This document shows, piece by piece, positions 17,678 through 25,122 of a stretch of DNA of 64,000 nt (the stretch's first letter is position 1; every line of letters starts with the position of its first letter). This DNA is from Arundinibacter roseus (GTDB lineage: Bacteria > Bacteroidota > Bacteroidia > Cytophagales > Spirosomataceae): assembly GCF_004348825.1 (NCBI RefSeq), contig NZ_SMJU01000012.1:62001-126000 (forward strand). The letters run 5' to 3'. Below the pieces are notes generated by a model. The model had not been told where the DNA came from and made no database searches. It was given only the letters and a program-made list of their open reading frames with translations. The translations under genes were made by a program, and so were the position numbers.

Positions 17678-18349
17678 CTAATTAATAGTCAGAAAATTAT
17701 TGATTCTTTTGTATTCGTGCCGAAGAAAAAATAGTACTATCAATACCATCATGGCTGTATTGAAAATAGGAAACCAATTTTCTTTAATAACTGCTTGCTC
17801 ATGGGCATACCAAATAATGAAATCCAAACCGGGAAGATCCATAAGTGACGGATCAGTAAGTCTATATTCCGTTCTATGTGCATCCTGCCTGGTCCTTACA
17901 AAGTTTTTTAAAAAGAATCCAACTAAAAAATTATCAACTATGGCATATAACTTTGTATAGCATAAGACACGAATCCAAAAATATCCTAAAAAATTAGTGC
18001 ATGCATAAATAAGTGACTCAATAACAGTTATGCCATCTGCCTTTAATTCTTTAAAAATAAAGCTTTTATTTTGGTTTAGAAAATATAGATATACATACTC
18101 ATGTAGATTATTGGTTTTTGTACGATTTTTATAGTTAAATATAAATTGGTGAAAAAGATAAAGACTTATCCAAAATATATTGGTAAATAACATAAATCCT
18201 AAAAAGCTAATCCATCCTAAATTATACCGATTCACAATCGGGTTGCCTTCGTGTTTTAAATCCGGGGTTACATAATAAGTAGAAATCATATCTACTACCG
18301 TTAAAGTAAAAAAGAGTAGCGGCCAAAATAAACTATTTCTCATTTTCAT
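17678..18349 (-). CDS. Multi-pass membrane protein of unknown function (AT-rich island)
   Basis: The 223-residue protein has about five hydrophobic segments (near residues 7-28, 43-68, 105-125, 128-150 and 195-213). The first carries Asp20-x-x-Ser-Thr-Tyr, followed by Glu34-Gly-Asn-Pro, a polar pattern reminiscent of DUF5658-like membrane proteins; I do not assign it to a family. Codon use is much more AT-rich than in neighbouring genes, which suggests transfer. It starts 6 bp after the stop of the CPBP-like gene and is likely translated from the same message. Function unknown. Confidence 0.6.
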   Translation of the reverse strand: MKMRNSLFWPLLFFTLTVVDMISTYYVTPDLKHEGNPIVNRYNLGWISFLGFMLFTNIFWISLYLFHQFIFNYKNRTKTNNLHEYVYLYFLNQNKSFIFKELKADGITVIESLIYACTNFLGYFWIRVLCYTKLYAIVDNFLVGFFLKNFVRTRQDAHRTEYRLTDPSLMDLPGLDFIIWYAHEQAVIKENWFPIFNTAMMVLIVLFFLRHEYKRINNFLTIN

Positions 18350-18355
18350 AAAATT

Positions 18356-18808
18356 CTATTGCCAATACCATTGATAAATTACTGCGATAAGATTACTTAA
18401 TGCATGCACTCCTGTTACTCCCCAAAAAGCAATGTATTTGCCTTTCTTTGATAAAACTGCAAATAATCCGATAAAAATAAATCCTATTACGAATGTCGCT
18501 ATCATATACCAATTTGAATAGGTATGCCCCACAGCGAATAGAGTAGCTGAGAGCACATATATGAGTATTAAATCTTGGGTATATCTTCTTAAAATAACAA
18601 AGGGAAGATATTGAGCGAGAAAGGTTTCTATCAAAGGAGCAATACTAACACTTACAAATAGATCCTCTTGAAAGCTTCCTAATTTAAAAGATTCAAAAGC
18701 ATTGGCGTATCCTAGATAATCTGCAAGCAAAGGGAAAATATCACCAATAATTTCATTAAAAGAAAAAAATAAATTAAAATAAGATAAATTTTTCGACTTA
18801 CTAGCCAT
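18356..18808 (-). CDS. CPBP-family-like intramembrane protease with altered first motif (AT-rich island)
   Basis: The 150-residue, mostly hydrophobic protein has about four membrane segments. It shows motif 2 (FAVGH, His95) and motif 3 (GVHALSN, His135 and Asn139) of the CPBP (Abi, Rce1-like) glutamic proteases. Motif 1, normally EExxxR, reads ETFLAQ (Glu61, Gln66), so one Glu and the Arg are missing; activity may be changed or lost. Relatives cleave prenylated or small membrane peptides and serve in bacteriocin maturation or immunity. It lies between a small two-helix membrane protein gene and a larger membrane protein gene, all AT-rich and on one strand. Confidence 0.6.
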   Translation of the reverse strand: MASKSKNLSYFNLFFSFNEIIGDIFPLLADYLGYANAFESFKLGSFQEDLFVSVSIAPLIETFLAQYLPFVILRRYTQDLILIYVLSATLFAVGHTYSNWYMIATFVIGFIFIGLFAVLSKKGKYIAFWGVTGVHALSNLIAVIYQWYWQ

Positions 18809-18924
18809 TTGTTGTATTTGAACATGAGTATAGAGGAGGTAATGAATTTTGTGAAGCTATAAGCTTTACTTGAAATGTAAATCTGTCTAAAAATATCAAT
18901 AAGAAATTCAAATATATAAATTTG

Positions 18925-19098
18925 TCAACTTACTCTTTTAAATACAGATTTGAATTTTAAGACGAAATTAATCAATCCAAAAATGATCCAGAATACTGTT
19001 AAATACTTTTGAACAATATCATTATTCTCATTAAAGAATAAATAGCATCCAATAATTGTGAAAAACGTCCATGCAAAAAGTGAAAAATTTGATTTCAT
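18925..19098 (-). CDS. Small two-helix membrane protein (AT-rich island)
   Basis: The 57-residue protein has two hydrophobic helices (about residues 4-23 and 30-50) and ends in a basic tail (KFKSVFKRVS). I prefer the ATG at 19098, which starts just before the first helix; an in-frame ATG at 19158 would add 20 residues without a recognisable signal. No family is recognised. It is the first gene of the AT-rich island, 116 bp upstream of the CPBP-like gene. It could be a substrate or partner of that protease, but that is a guess from position and size alone. Confidence 0.45.
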   Translation of the reverse strand: MKSNFSLFAWTFFTIIGCYLFFNENNDIVQKYLTVFWIIFGLINFVLKFKSVFKRVS

Positions 19099-19446
19099 AT
19101 TTATAGTTGGTAAAGTAATGAATGTACTTAAATAAATTAACTTTGATTCCTTTGCCAATAGCCTTGCTGAGAAAAATCAAAGCTCAGTTACATTTTTCTA
19201 TTTAGTATTTCTAAATTTTGTCAAAAATTAAACAGAAGCAGCCATTCATACTTGTAAAATATAAATTCTGCTTTATATTTTACAAATTTTCGTTTTTTCT
19301 TTTTTTGCAAATAGATGGTTAGCTTATGTGCAGCATTTTGTGATGGGAAAGTTTTTGTTTACAAATACTCTACTAGTTGCCAATAATTTGCCTGACTTGA
19401 ATCCTAAAACTTCAACTCATCATCACCAAACAAAGCGCCAAAAAAC
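19099..19446. other. AT-rich intergenic stretch, no gene seen
   Basis: It is strongly AT-rich with no open frame that I can support on either strand and no clear -33/-7 promoter pair. It presumably holds the promoter of the three-gene island, which reads leftward. Confidence 0.5.
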
Positions 19447-19474
19447 AAAAAAAACGGCTCCCAACGGGAGCCGT
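19447..19474 (-). terminator. Terminator of the MFS gene
   Basis: On the minus strand a 9-bp stem (ACGGCTCCC / GGGAGCCGT) with a 3-base loop is followed by at least seven T residues. It lies 27 bp after the MFS stop codon. A slightly altered copy is present in the left repeat at 17447-17474. Confidence 0.9.
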
Positions 19475-19530
19475 CCAAAAATAAAATACTGAGCGTGAGA
19501 CTATTCTTCCAGAAAATCCATGTCCCGGTC
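19447..19530 (-). repeat. Right copy of 84-bp direct repeat (intact MFS 3' end plus terminator)
   Basis: This is the copy that belongs to the intact MFS gene; it matches 17447-17530 at 79 of 84 positions. Homology stops inside codons near the C-terminus of the transporter, after CGGTC at 19530. It bounds the right side of the AT-rich island. Confidence 0.85.
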
Positions 19531-20745
19531 GTGGGTTTCCTGAATCGTCAGGATGGAGTAAAACCCGATGACGAAGCAGATCAAACCAACCAATGCACCA
19601 GAGTTGGCTACACTGAATGATTCCTTGAAATAAGCGAATAGTATGATCATAACACTTGCGGCTCCCCGAACCATATTAGGTATTGTAGTAGCAGCGGTGG
19701 CGCGCAGGTTAGTGCCAAATTGTTCGGCGCCAATGGTTACAAACATGGCCCAATACCCAATGCCTAACCCCAAAAAGCCTGCTGAGAGGTAGAGTTGTTT
19801 GGCGGTAGAAATGCCTCCATACAGATAGATGACGCTCACGATGAACGTAAAGAGCATGAAAATGAACACTGCTTTTTTGCGGGATTTGAGGGCGTGGCTG
19901 ATGAGCCCGCTCGACAAATCGCCTGCGGACAGACCTACGTAGCACCACATGATGGCAAGGCCGGGCTTGATGGCTTCTTCCAGGCCGAGCGCTTTGCCAA
20001 ATTCGTTGCTGAACGTTGCCAAAATCCCGATCACAAACCAGGTGGGCAGGCCCATGCCGATGCATTTTAGGTAGCGGATCAGCCTGTCTTTATTGGTAAA
20101 TAGGGCGAAGAAATTACCTTTCTGTACGTGTTTTTGCTCTTTTACCTGCGCAAAAATCCCGGATTCAAAAACCCCGATGCGCATCAGCAGCAGGGCTATT
20201 CCCAGCCCGCCGCCGATAAAATAGGCGTTTCGCCAGTCGAAAAACTCAACGGTAAAGTAGGCTACTACCGCACCCAACAGGCCAATACCGGCCACGAGTG
20301 ACGTGCCGATGGCGCGTAGTTCTTTGGGCAATATTTCGGAAACCAGCGTGATGCCCGCACCCAATTCGCCCGCGAGGCCAACGCCCGCGATGAACCGCAG
20401 AATTTTGTAGGTTTCGGCATCCTGTACAAATCCGCAGGCGATGTTTGCCAATGAGTAGGTAAGGATAGAACCAAAGAGAACCGAAAGCCGCCCTTTTTTA
20501 TCACCCAATACACCCCACAAAATACCGCCGAGAAGTAGGCCTGTCATTTGCCAGTTGAGAATACTTGCCCCAACCGACGACACGGCCTCTTCGGATAGCC
20601 CCAACGAAACAAGGCTGGGAATGCGGACGATGCCGAAAAGTAGCAGGTCGTAAATGTCAACAAAATAGCCAAGGGCGGCCACAATGACGGGAATACTGAA
20701 CAGATGCGAAGCGGTAGAACGTGCAGGTTGCAGGTTGGCATTCAT
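19501..20745 (-). CDS. Major facilitator superfamily transporter
   Basis: The 414-residue inner-membrane protein has 12 predicted membrane helices. It carries the MFS loop 2-3 signature in the form GVLGDKKGRLSVLFGS and a related GLAGELGAGITLVSEILPKELRA segment, typical of the sugar/metabolite:H+ symporter branch. The substrate cannot be read from sequence. It is the first gene of the minus-strand group that follows polysaccharide locus A, so uptake of a released sugar or sugar acid is a reasonable guess. The C-terminal 29 bp and the terminator are duplicated 2000 bp downstream. Confidence 0.88.
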   Translation of the reverse strand: MNANLQPARSTASHLFSIPVIVAALGYFVDIYDLLLFGIVRIPSLVSLGLSEEAVSSVGASILNWQMTGLLLGGILWGVLGDKKGRLSVLFGSILTYSLANIACGFVQDAETYKILRFIAGVGLAGELGAGITLVSEILPKELRAIGTSLVAGIGLLGAVVAYFTVEFFDWRNAYFIGGGLGIALLLMRIGVFESGIFAQVKEQKHVQKGNFFALFTNKDRLIRYLKCIGMGLPTWFVIGILATFSNEFGKALGLEEAIKPGLAIMWCYVGLSAGDLSSGLISHALKSRKKAVFIFMLFTFIVSVIYLYGGISTAKQLYLSAGFLGLGIGYWAMFVTIGAEQFGTNLRATAATTIPNMVRGAASVMIILFAYFKESFSVANSGALVGLICFVIGFYSILTIQETHDRDMDFLEE

Positions 20746-20841
20746 TGGTATAAATAATCAGGTATAAGAAGTAGAATAGCTTGTTTAAAAATACAAGAGA
20801 CTACAAATTGGGCTTTTAACTCTTAATTGATTGAAAAAATA

Positions 20842-22503
20842 TTACAATTTTAACTTTTGACCCTCTTTCAGCAGCTCCGCTTCGAGCAGTTCATAGCTTA
20901 GTTTTTGGGGCGAAATATTCTTGTCAATTGATAGCACAGCCGCCGCTGCCGCCGATTGACCCAAAATCATGAAGACCGGCTCCATGCGAATGGACCCAAA
21001 GGCAATGTGAGAACTAGACATCGCTACGGGCACCAACAGGTTTTTACATTCGGCTTCTTTGGGTAAAATGGAACCGTACGAAATGGAGTAGGGCTGCTTG
21101 GGGTGTACGCCAATATCGCCCTCGTTTTGTACAAAACCATTCGCTTTTACATAACGCTGAGCATTATGCGCATCGAGCGAATACGAACCCATGCCTATTG
21201 GATTGGTCACAGGCTTTTCGCCAAGGGTGTGCTGCTCGGTCATGACGTCTTCGCCCAGCATGCGGCGGGCTTCGCGGATGTAGAGCTGATGCGGCCAGTT
21301 GCCGTTGTCCGTAAATTCGTCCTTAGCCAGTCCCCACTGCTGCATGTCCTGCTTCACATCGGCGGGCATTCGGGGGTCATTTTGCATGAAATAAAGCAAT
21401 CCTTTCTGGTACAGCTCGTGCTCTTTGATTATCTCCCGGCGGCGTTCGTACGTAGCATCGGGATAGTCGTAGTTTTTGCCGATGTAGTCGCTGCTAAACG
21501 GGCCGTGGTTGTTGGTGTCGGTTTTGCGGTTGGGAATCGGGTCAAACTTCTGGAATGTTTCGCGCCAGCCCGAGTCAAACACCCGCAGCAGCAGTTCGTA
21601 GCGGGCGGGGTCGTAGCCTTCGGGCTTCGGAAACGGCACCCGGTTGTCGGGGTGGTTGCTCATGCACATCCGAAAGCAGTACGCCTGAATCTTGTTGTCG
21701 CCGGAGCCGTACTCACCCGGCGGGTCGGCAGATACTTCGGGCAGGAGCCCGCTTTTGGGGTCGTTGGCCACTACGTAGGGGCTTATGTCTGACTTGAAGT
21801 AATGTCCGTGCTGAAATACCTCCGTTTGAACGCCATTCCATTTTTCGCCGTACACGCTGTTTGCCTCGCGGCCTACGTGGTAGCTCACGCCGGCAGCGGC
21901 CATCAGGTCACCTTCGTAGGTTACGTCAATAAACATTTTTCCTTCGTAGGTATTTCCACTCAGGGTTTTGAAAGACTGAATTTTGCCGTCCTTCATCTCA
22001 ACGCCCGTGGCGGAGCGGTCGAGCCATTCGTCTCGATACACGGTAATGTTATTTTCTTTAATAAAATCCTCAAAAACTTGCTCGGCAGCGTGGGGTTCAA
22101 AAATCCACATCGTGCGGTTGTTGCCGTCCATTGCGGGCGTGCCTTGCCCTTTGTTGCCATACTCCTCTTTTTTCTGCCATTTCCAGTTTTTATCTTCCTG
22201 ATAATGCTGATAAAGGCGCTGGTAAAATTCACGGGAAAGTCCGCCGATTACCGACTTGTTGCCCGTATCCGTAAAGCCCAGTCCACCGGAAGATAATCCG
22301 CCCAAATGCTTGTCGGGGGAAACAATTACGACGGATTTGCCCATTTTTTTGACCTGCACCGCTGCAGTCACCGCTGCAGACGTTCCGCCATAAATAATGA
22401 CATCGGCGGTTCGGGTATCAGAATTTTGGTTTTGAACCGAAGAACAGGCCCCCAGGAAAGTCAGCAGGAACAAACTGAGCGTAATTTTTTTTAAAAAATG
22501 CAT
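20842..22503 (-). CDS. Exported FAD-dependent oxidoreductase (FAD_oxidored family, lipoprotein)
   Basis: The 553-residue protein has a lipoprotein signal (LTFLGAC, Cys20). A dinucleotide-binding N-terminus follows (ADVIIYGGTSAAVTAAVQVKK, then GGLSSGGLGFTDTG), and later segments shared with the 670-residue paralogue next door: TYEGDLMAAAGVSYHVGREAN, RFPKPEGYDPARYELL, YIREARRMLGEDVMT and SSSHIAFGSIRMEPVFMILGQSAAAAA. The family is often labelled xanthan-lyase-like, but the fold is an oxidoreductase; a sugar or glycoside is the inferred substrate. It sits outside the inner membrane near a GH42-like enzyme and an MFS transporter, consistent with oxidation of a released saccharide. Confidence 0.85.
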   Translation of the reverse strand: MHFLKKITLSLFLLTFLGACSSVQNQNSDTRTADVIIYGGTSAAVTAAVQVKKMGKSVVIVSPDKHLGGLSSGGLGFTDTGNKSVIGGLSREFYQRLYQHYQEDKNWKWQKKEEYGNKGQGTPAMDGNNRTMWIFEPHAAEQVFEDFIKENNITVYRDEWLDRSATGVEMKDGKIQSFKTLSGNTYEGKMFIDVTYEGDLMAAAGVSYHVGREANSVYGEKWNGVQTEVFQHGHYFKSDISPYVVANDPKSGLLPEVSADPPGEYGSGDNKIQAYCFRMCMSNHPDNRVPFPKPEGYDPARYELLLRVFDSGWRETFQKFDPIPNRKTDTNNHGPFSSDYIGKNYDYPDATYERRREIIKEHELYQKGLLYFMQNDPRMPADVKQDMQQWGLAKDEFTDNGNWPHQLYIREARRMLGEDVMTEQHTLGEKPVTNPIGMGSYSLDAHNAQRYVKANGFVQNEGDIGVHPKQPYSISYGSILPKEAECKNLLVPVAMSSSHIAFGSIRMEPVFMILGQSAAAAAVLSIDKNISPQKLSYELLEAELLKEGQKLKL

Positions 22504-22650
22504 CTTTTAAAAAAGGTTTATTGGTTTAGAATTGTAATTCAGGGTGTGAGGAGTTTGTATAAAAATTAGTGATTAATTTGTCGATCTATGGACAAATTTT
22601 ACAACTAATACCGAATACCTTATGCCCGTACCGGGTGGTGGGATTATGGC

Positions 22651-22963
22651 TGAATTAGGTGATTTTTGGTAAAGCCTAATCATATTCATGGTGTTTTTAT
22701 TTTAGATAAACCAGAATTGATTGTCGCCGCCCAAAAACGAACAGATGTCCAAAATTTTCCCTAAGGCAGATTCCGTTTCTTTCATTCTGCGTCCGTATAA
22801 ATCAGCGGTTACCAAACACGCTAACCGATTGAGTTATGAAAATGGCTGGCAAACCCGTTTTTACGATCATATTATTCGTGACGACGCTGAATACCAACGC
22901 ATTGCTGATTATATTGCCAACAATCCAGGAAATTGGCGCGACGATAAATATTATGGTTTGTGA
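22651..22963 (+). pseudogene. Decayed REP-associated tyrosine transposase (RAYT, Y1_Tnp) fragment
   Basis: Pieces of a RAYT protein can be read in three frames: AELGDFW near 22651, then VKPNHIHGVFILDKPEL from 22669, where PNHIHG is the HUH metal-binding motif. The C-terminal part from about 22770 reads YKSAVTKHANRL, WQTRFYDHIIRDDAEYQRI and YIANNPGNWRDDKYY, ending at a stop at 22963. At least two frameshifts and loss of the N-terminus make it non-functional. The catalytic tyrosine region (FYDHIIRD) is preserved in sequence. It lies between two paralogous FAD oxidoreductase genes and overlaps the 3' end of the convergent one by 13 bp. Confidence 0.85.
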
Positions 22964-24963
22964 TGGGGCACAAACAGAACAGCATCGGCTATTACTACCC
23001 CATTGGAATTTTTGGTAGATATTTCTACGAAAGCCTTTTGTCCTTTGGAAAGCGTATATTCCCCGAGTGGAAACCACTCGCCGGAGGTTTGCCCTTCCAC
23101 CACAATTTCTGATTCCTTTATGGCTAATGTTCGCGTTTGTGTGCCGTCATGAATAGAAACGCTGCTGATGGCCGATAATCCCGGAATTTTAGGAAAATAA
23201 ATATAAGCTTTATACATACCCGGTTTGGAAATTTCGGGAGTAAATCGAACCGATTGCTCTTCTCCGTTTGGCGCACCCGAAACCAACGCCGTAGGCCCGT
23301 AGCTGCCTTTGGTAGTTGTTGTCCAGTTCCCTTTTACAGAAACCTGTGTTTTATTCTCATTGTCGACGAGCAGTTCCGGTGTACTGCCATTGGCCAGTGG
23401 ATTGTTTGTAAGTTCGGTTTGTAATTTCTTAACATCTACCTGTTGAACCGAAGTTTTTCCATCAAGCGCCAGGCAGGCTGCCACAGCAGCCGACTGGGCC
23501 AGCACCATAAAGACCGGTTCCATGCGAATGGACCCATAGGCAATGTGCGTGGCCGACAGACACACAGGCACCAGCAGATTTTCGCATTCAGAAGCTTTCG
23601 GAATCAGCGAGCGGTACGAAGTGGGGTAAGGGCCAAAGCCGCCTACTTCTACATTACCTTCATTTTTCACCTGCCCGTCAACTACTACCCGCTGAATATT
23701 ATGTGAATCCATAGTGTAGGCAGCCATCCCAACTCCATCCTGAACGACCTCTTTGCCCTGACAATTGGCCTGAGTCATAACGTAACTGCCAATCATTCGG
23801 CGGACCTCCCGTACATACAGCTGTGGCGACCAGTGGTTATTTTCTACGTATTCATCTTTGGGATAGCCCCATTTCAACATTTCCTCCTGCATCAGTTTAG
23901 GCACCTGTGGGTCATGACCAAAAAAGTAAAGCAGTCCTTTAGTATACAGTTCATGTTCTTTCACAATACGGGCTCTTTCGGCATAGTTGGCTTCGGGATA
24001 GTCGTAGTTCATGCCAATCATATCGGTTGAAAAACCTCCCCGGTTGTTGATGTCGGTTTTCTGATTGGGCATGCGGCTCCATATAAAATAATCGCTGAGT
24101 CGCTGTTTGGCAGGTTGCTTTTCAAAAAGCCTCACCAGCAGATCATAACGTGTGGGGTCGTAACCTTCGGGCCGTGTGATCGGGATTTGATTGGCCGGGT
24201 CTGAACTCAGGCAAATGCGGTAGTTATAGGCCTGAACTTTTTTATCGCCCGAGCCATTGGCGGCAAGTTTTTCGGGAGAAATTCCCCACAGCAACCCGCT
24301 TTCCGGTTTGCCCGGAATTTTGTAGGGATCTACTCCGTCCGGGAACTGATGACCGTTCATGAGCTGAACTCCGTTGATGGTTTCGTTGTAGTCGCTATTC
24401 GCTTCGCGGCCCACAGCGTAGCTCACTCCGGCACGTGCCATCAGGTCGCCTTCGTAGGTTGCGTCAATAAACATTTTTCCGGCAACGGTTTGATTCGTAG
24501 AGGTTTGTGGAGAAATACTGTTTTCCAGCACAATGGATGTTATTCGTTTATTTTTAATCTGAGCCGCTATCACCCGATGCGAATAAAGTACCTTAATGCC
24601 CGCTTCGTCGAGGTACTGCTGCAAGTATTGTTTGGCGACTTTGGGCTCAAACGTCCATTGTTCAAACTTGCCGTAGTGTTGTCCGATTCGGCGGTAAAAG
24701 TCCCGGGAGAGGCCGGTGATAGCATATTTATTTCCAATATCGGTGTAGCCCAGCCCCCCGGACGTGAGCCCACCCAGGTGCGTGGTGGGTTCTATCAGCA
24801 GAACCAATTTTCCCATTTTTTTTGCCGTATAAGCCGCCATTACGCCAGCCGCTGTACCGCCGTAGATAACGACATCAGCAGTTTGAGGTGGTAAGGCTTC
24901 TGTGCGTTGCGATGGGAGGCAAATTGCCAACAGTAGCAAAAGCAGGATAGGTAGTTTTTTCAT
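22951..24963 (-). CDS. Exported FAD-dependent oxidoreductase with C-terminal golvesin/Xly-type beta-sandwich domain
   Basis: The 670-residue protein has a signal peptide (about 1-24). A FAD_oxidored-type domain follows (about 27-510; ADVVIYGGTAAGVMAAYTAKKMGK, GGLTSGGLGYTDIGNKYAITG, ATHIAYGSIRMEPVFMVLAQ). The extra C-terminal domain (about 530-668; NKTQVSVKGNWTT to VVIADAVLFVPHH) resembles the carbohydrate-binding-like domain of golvesin and xanthan lyases. It is a close paralogue of the 553-residue protein downstream, which lacks the extra domain. It is likely periplasmic or surface-bound and acts on a carbohydrate; the exact reaction is unknown. The 3' end overlaps a RAYT remnant on the other strand. 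Confidence 0.85.
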   Translation of the reverse strand: MKKLPILLLLLLAICLPSQRTEALPPQTADVVIYGGTAAGVMAAYTAKKMGKLVLLIEPTTHLGGLTSGGLGYTDIGNKYAITGLSRDFYRRIGQHYGKFEQWTFEPKVAKQYLQQYLDEAGIKVLYSHRVIAAQIKNKRITSIVLENSISPQTSTNQTVAGKMFIDATYEGDLMARAGVSYAVGREANSDYNETINGVQLMNGHQFPDGVDPYKIPGKPESGLLWGISPEKLAANGSGDKKVQAYNYRICLSSDPANQIPITRPEGYDPTRYDLLVRLFEKQPAKQRLSDYFIWSRMPNQKTDINNRGGFSTDMIGMNYDYPEANYAERARIVKEHELYTKGLLYFFGHDPQVPKLMQEEMLKWGYPKDEYVENNHWSPQLYVREVRRMIGSYVMTQANCQGKEVVQDGVGMAAYTMDSHNIQRVVVDGQVKNEGNVEVGGFGPYPTSYRSLIPKASECENLLVPVCLSATHIAYGSIRMEPVFMVLAQSAAVAACLALDGKTSVQQVDVKKLQTELTNNPLANGSTPELLVDNENKTQVSVKGNWTTTTKGSYGPTALVSGAPNGEEQSVRFTPEISKPGMYKAYIYFPKIPGLSAISSVSIHDGTQTRTLAIKESEIVVEGQTSGEWFPLGEYTLSKGQKAFVEISTKNSNGVVIADAVLFVPHHKP

Positions 24964-25122
24964 TTAAAGAAGTTCAGGATTAAACTAGAAAAGGAGCGAA
25001 GAGTAAAGATATAACTGCATATATATACAGATATATGATTTCAGCTATTTTTCTCATAGCCAGATAGCTATGGTAGAAACATACGATTTGTGGAAATTAC
25101 AAAAAAAGGAAATTGGAGAAAT

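Noticed and set aside
21103-21792. Open frame of 229 codons opposite the FAD oxidoreductase gene
   Set aside because: The sense strand encodes a clear family member over the whole stretch; the opposite frame has no family features.
22721-22963. Intact 80-residue gene of unknown function
   Set aside because: The sequence is the C-terminal part of a RAYT transposase with frameshifts upstream; it is a remnant, not a complete gene.
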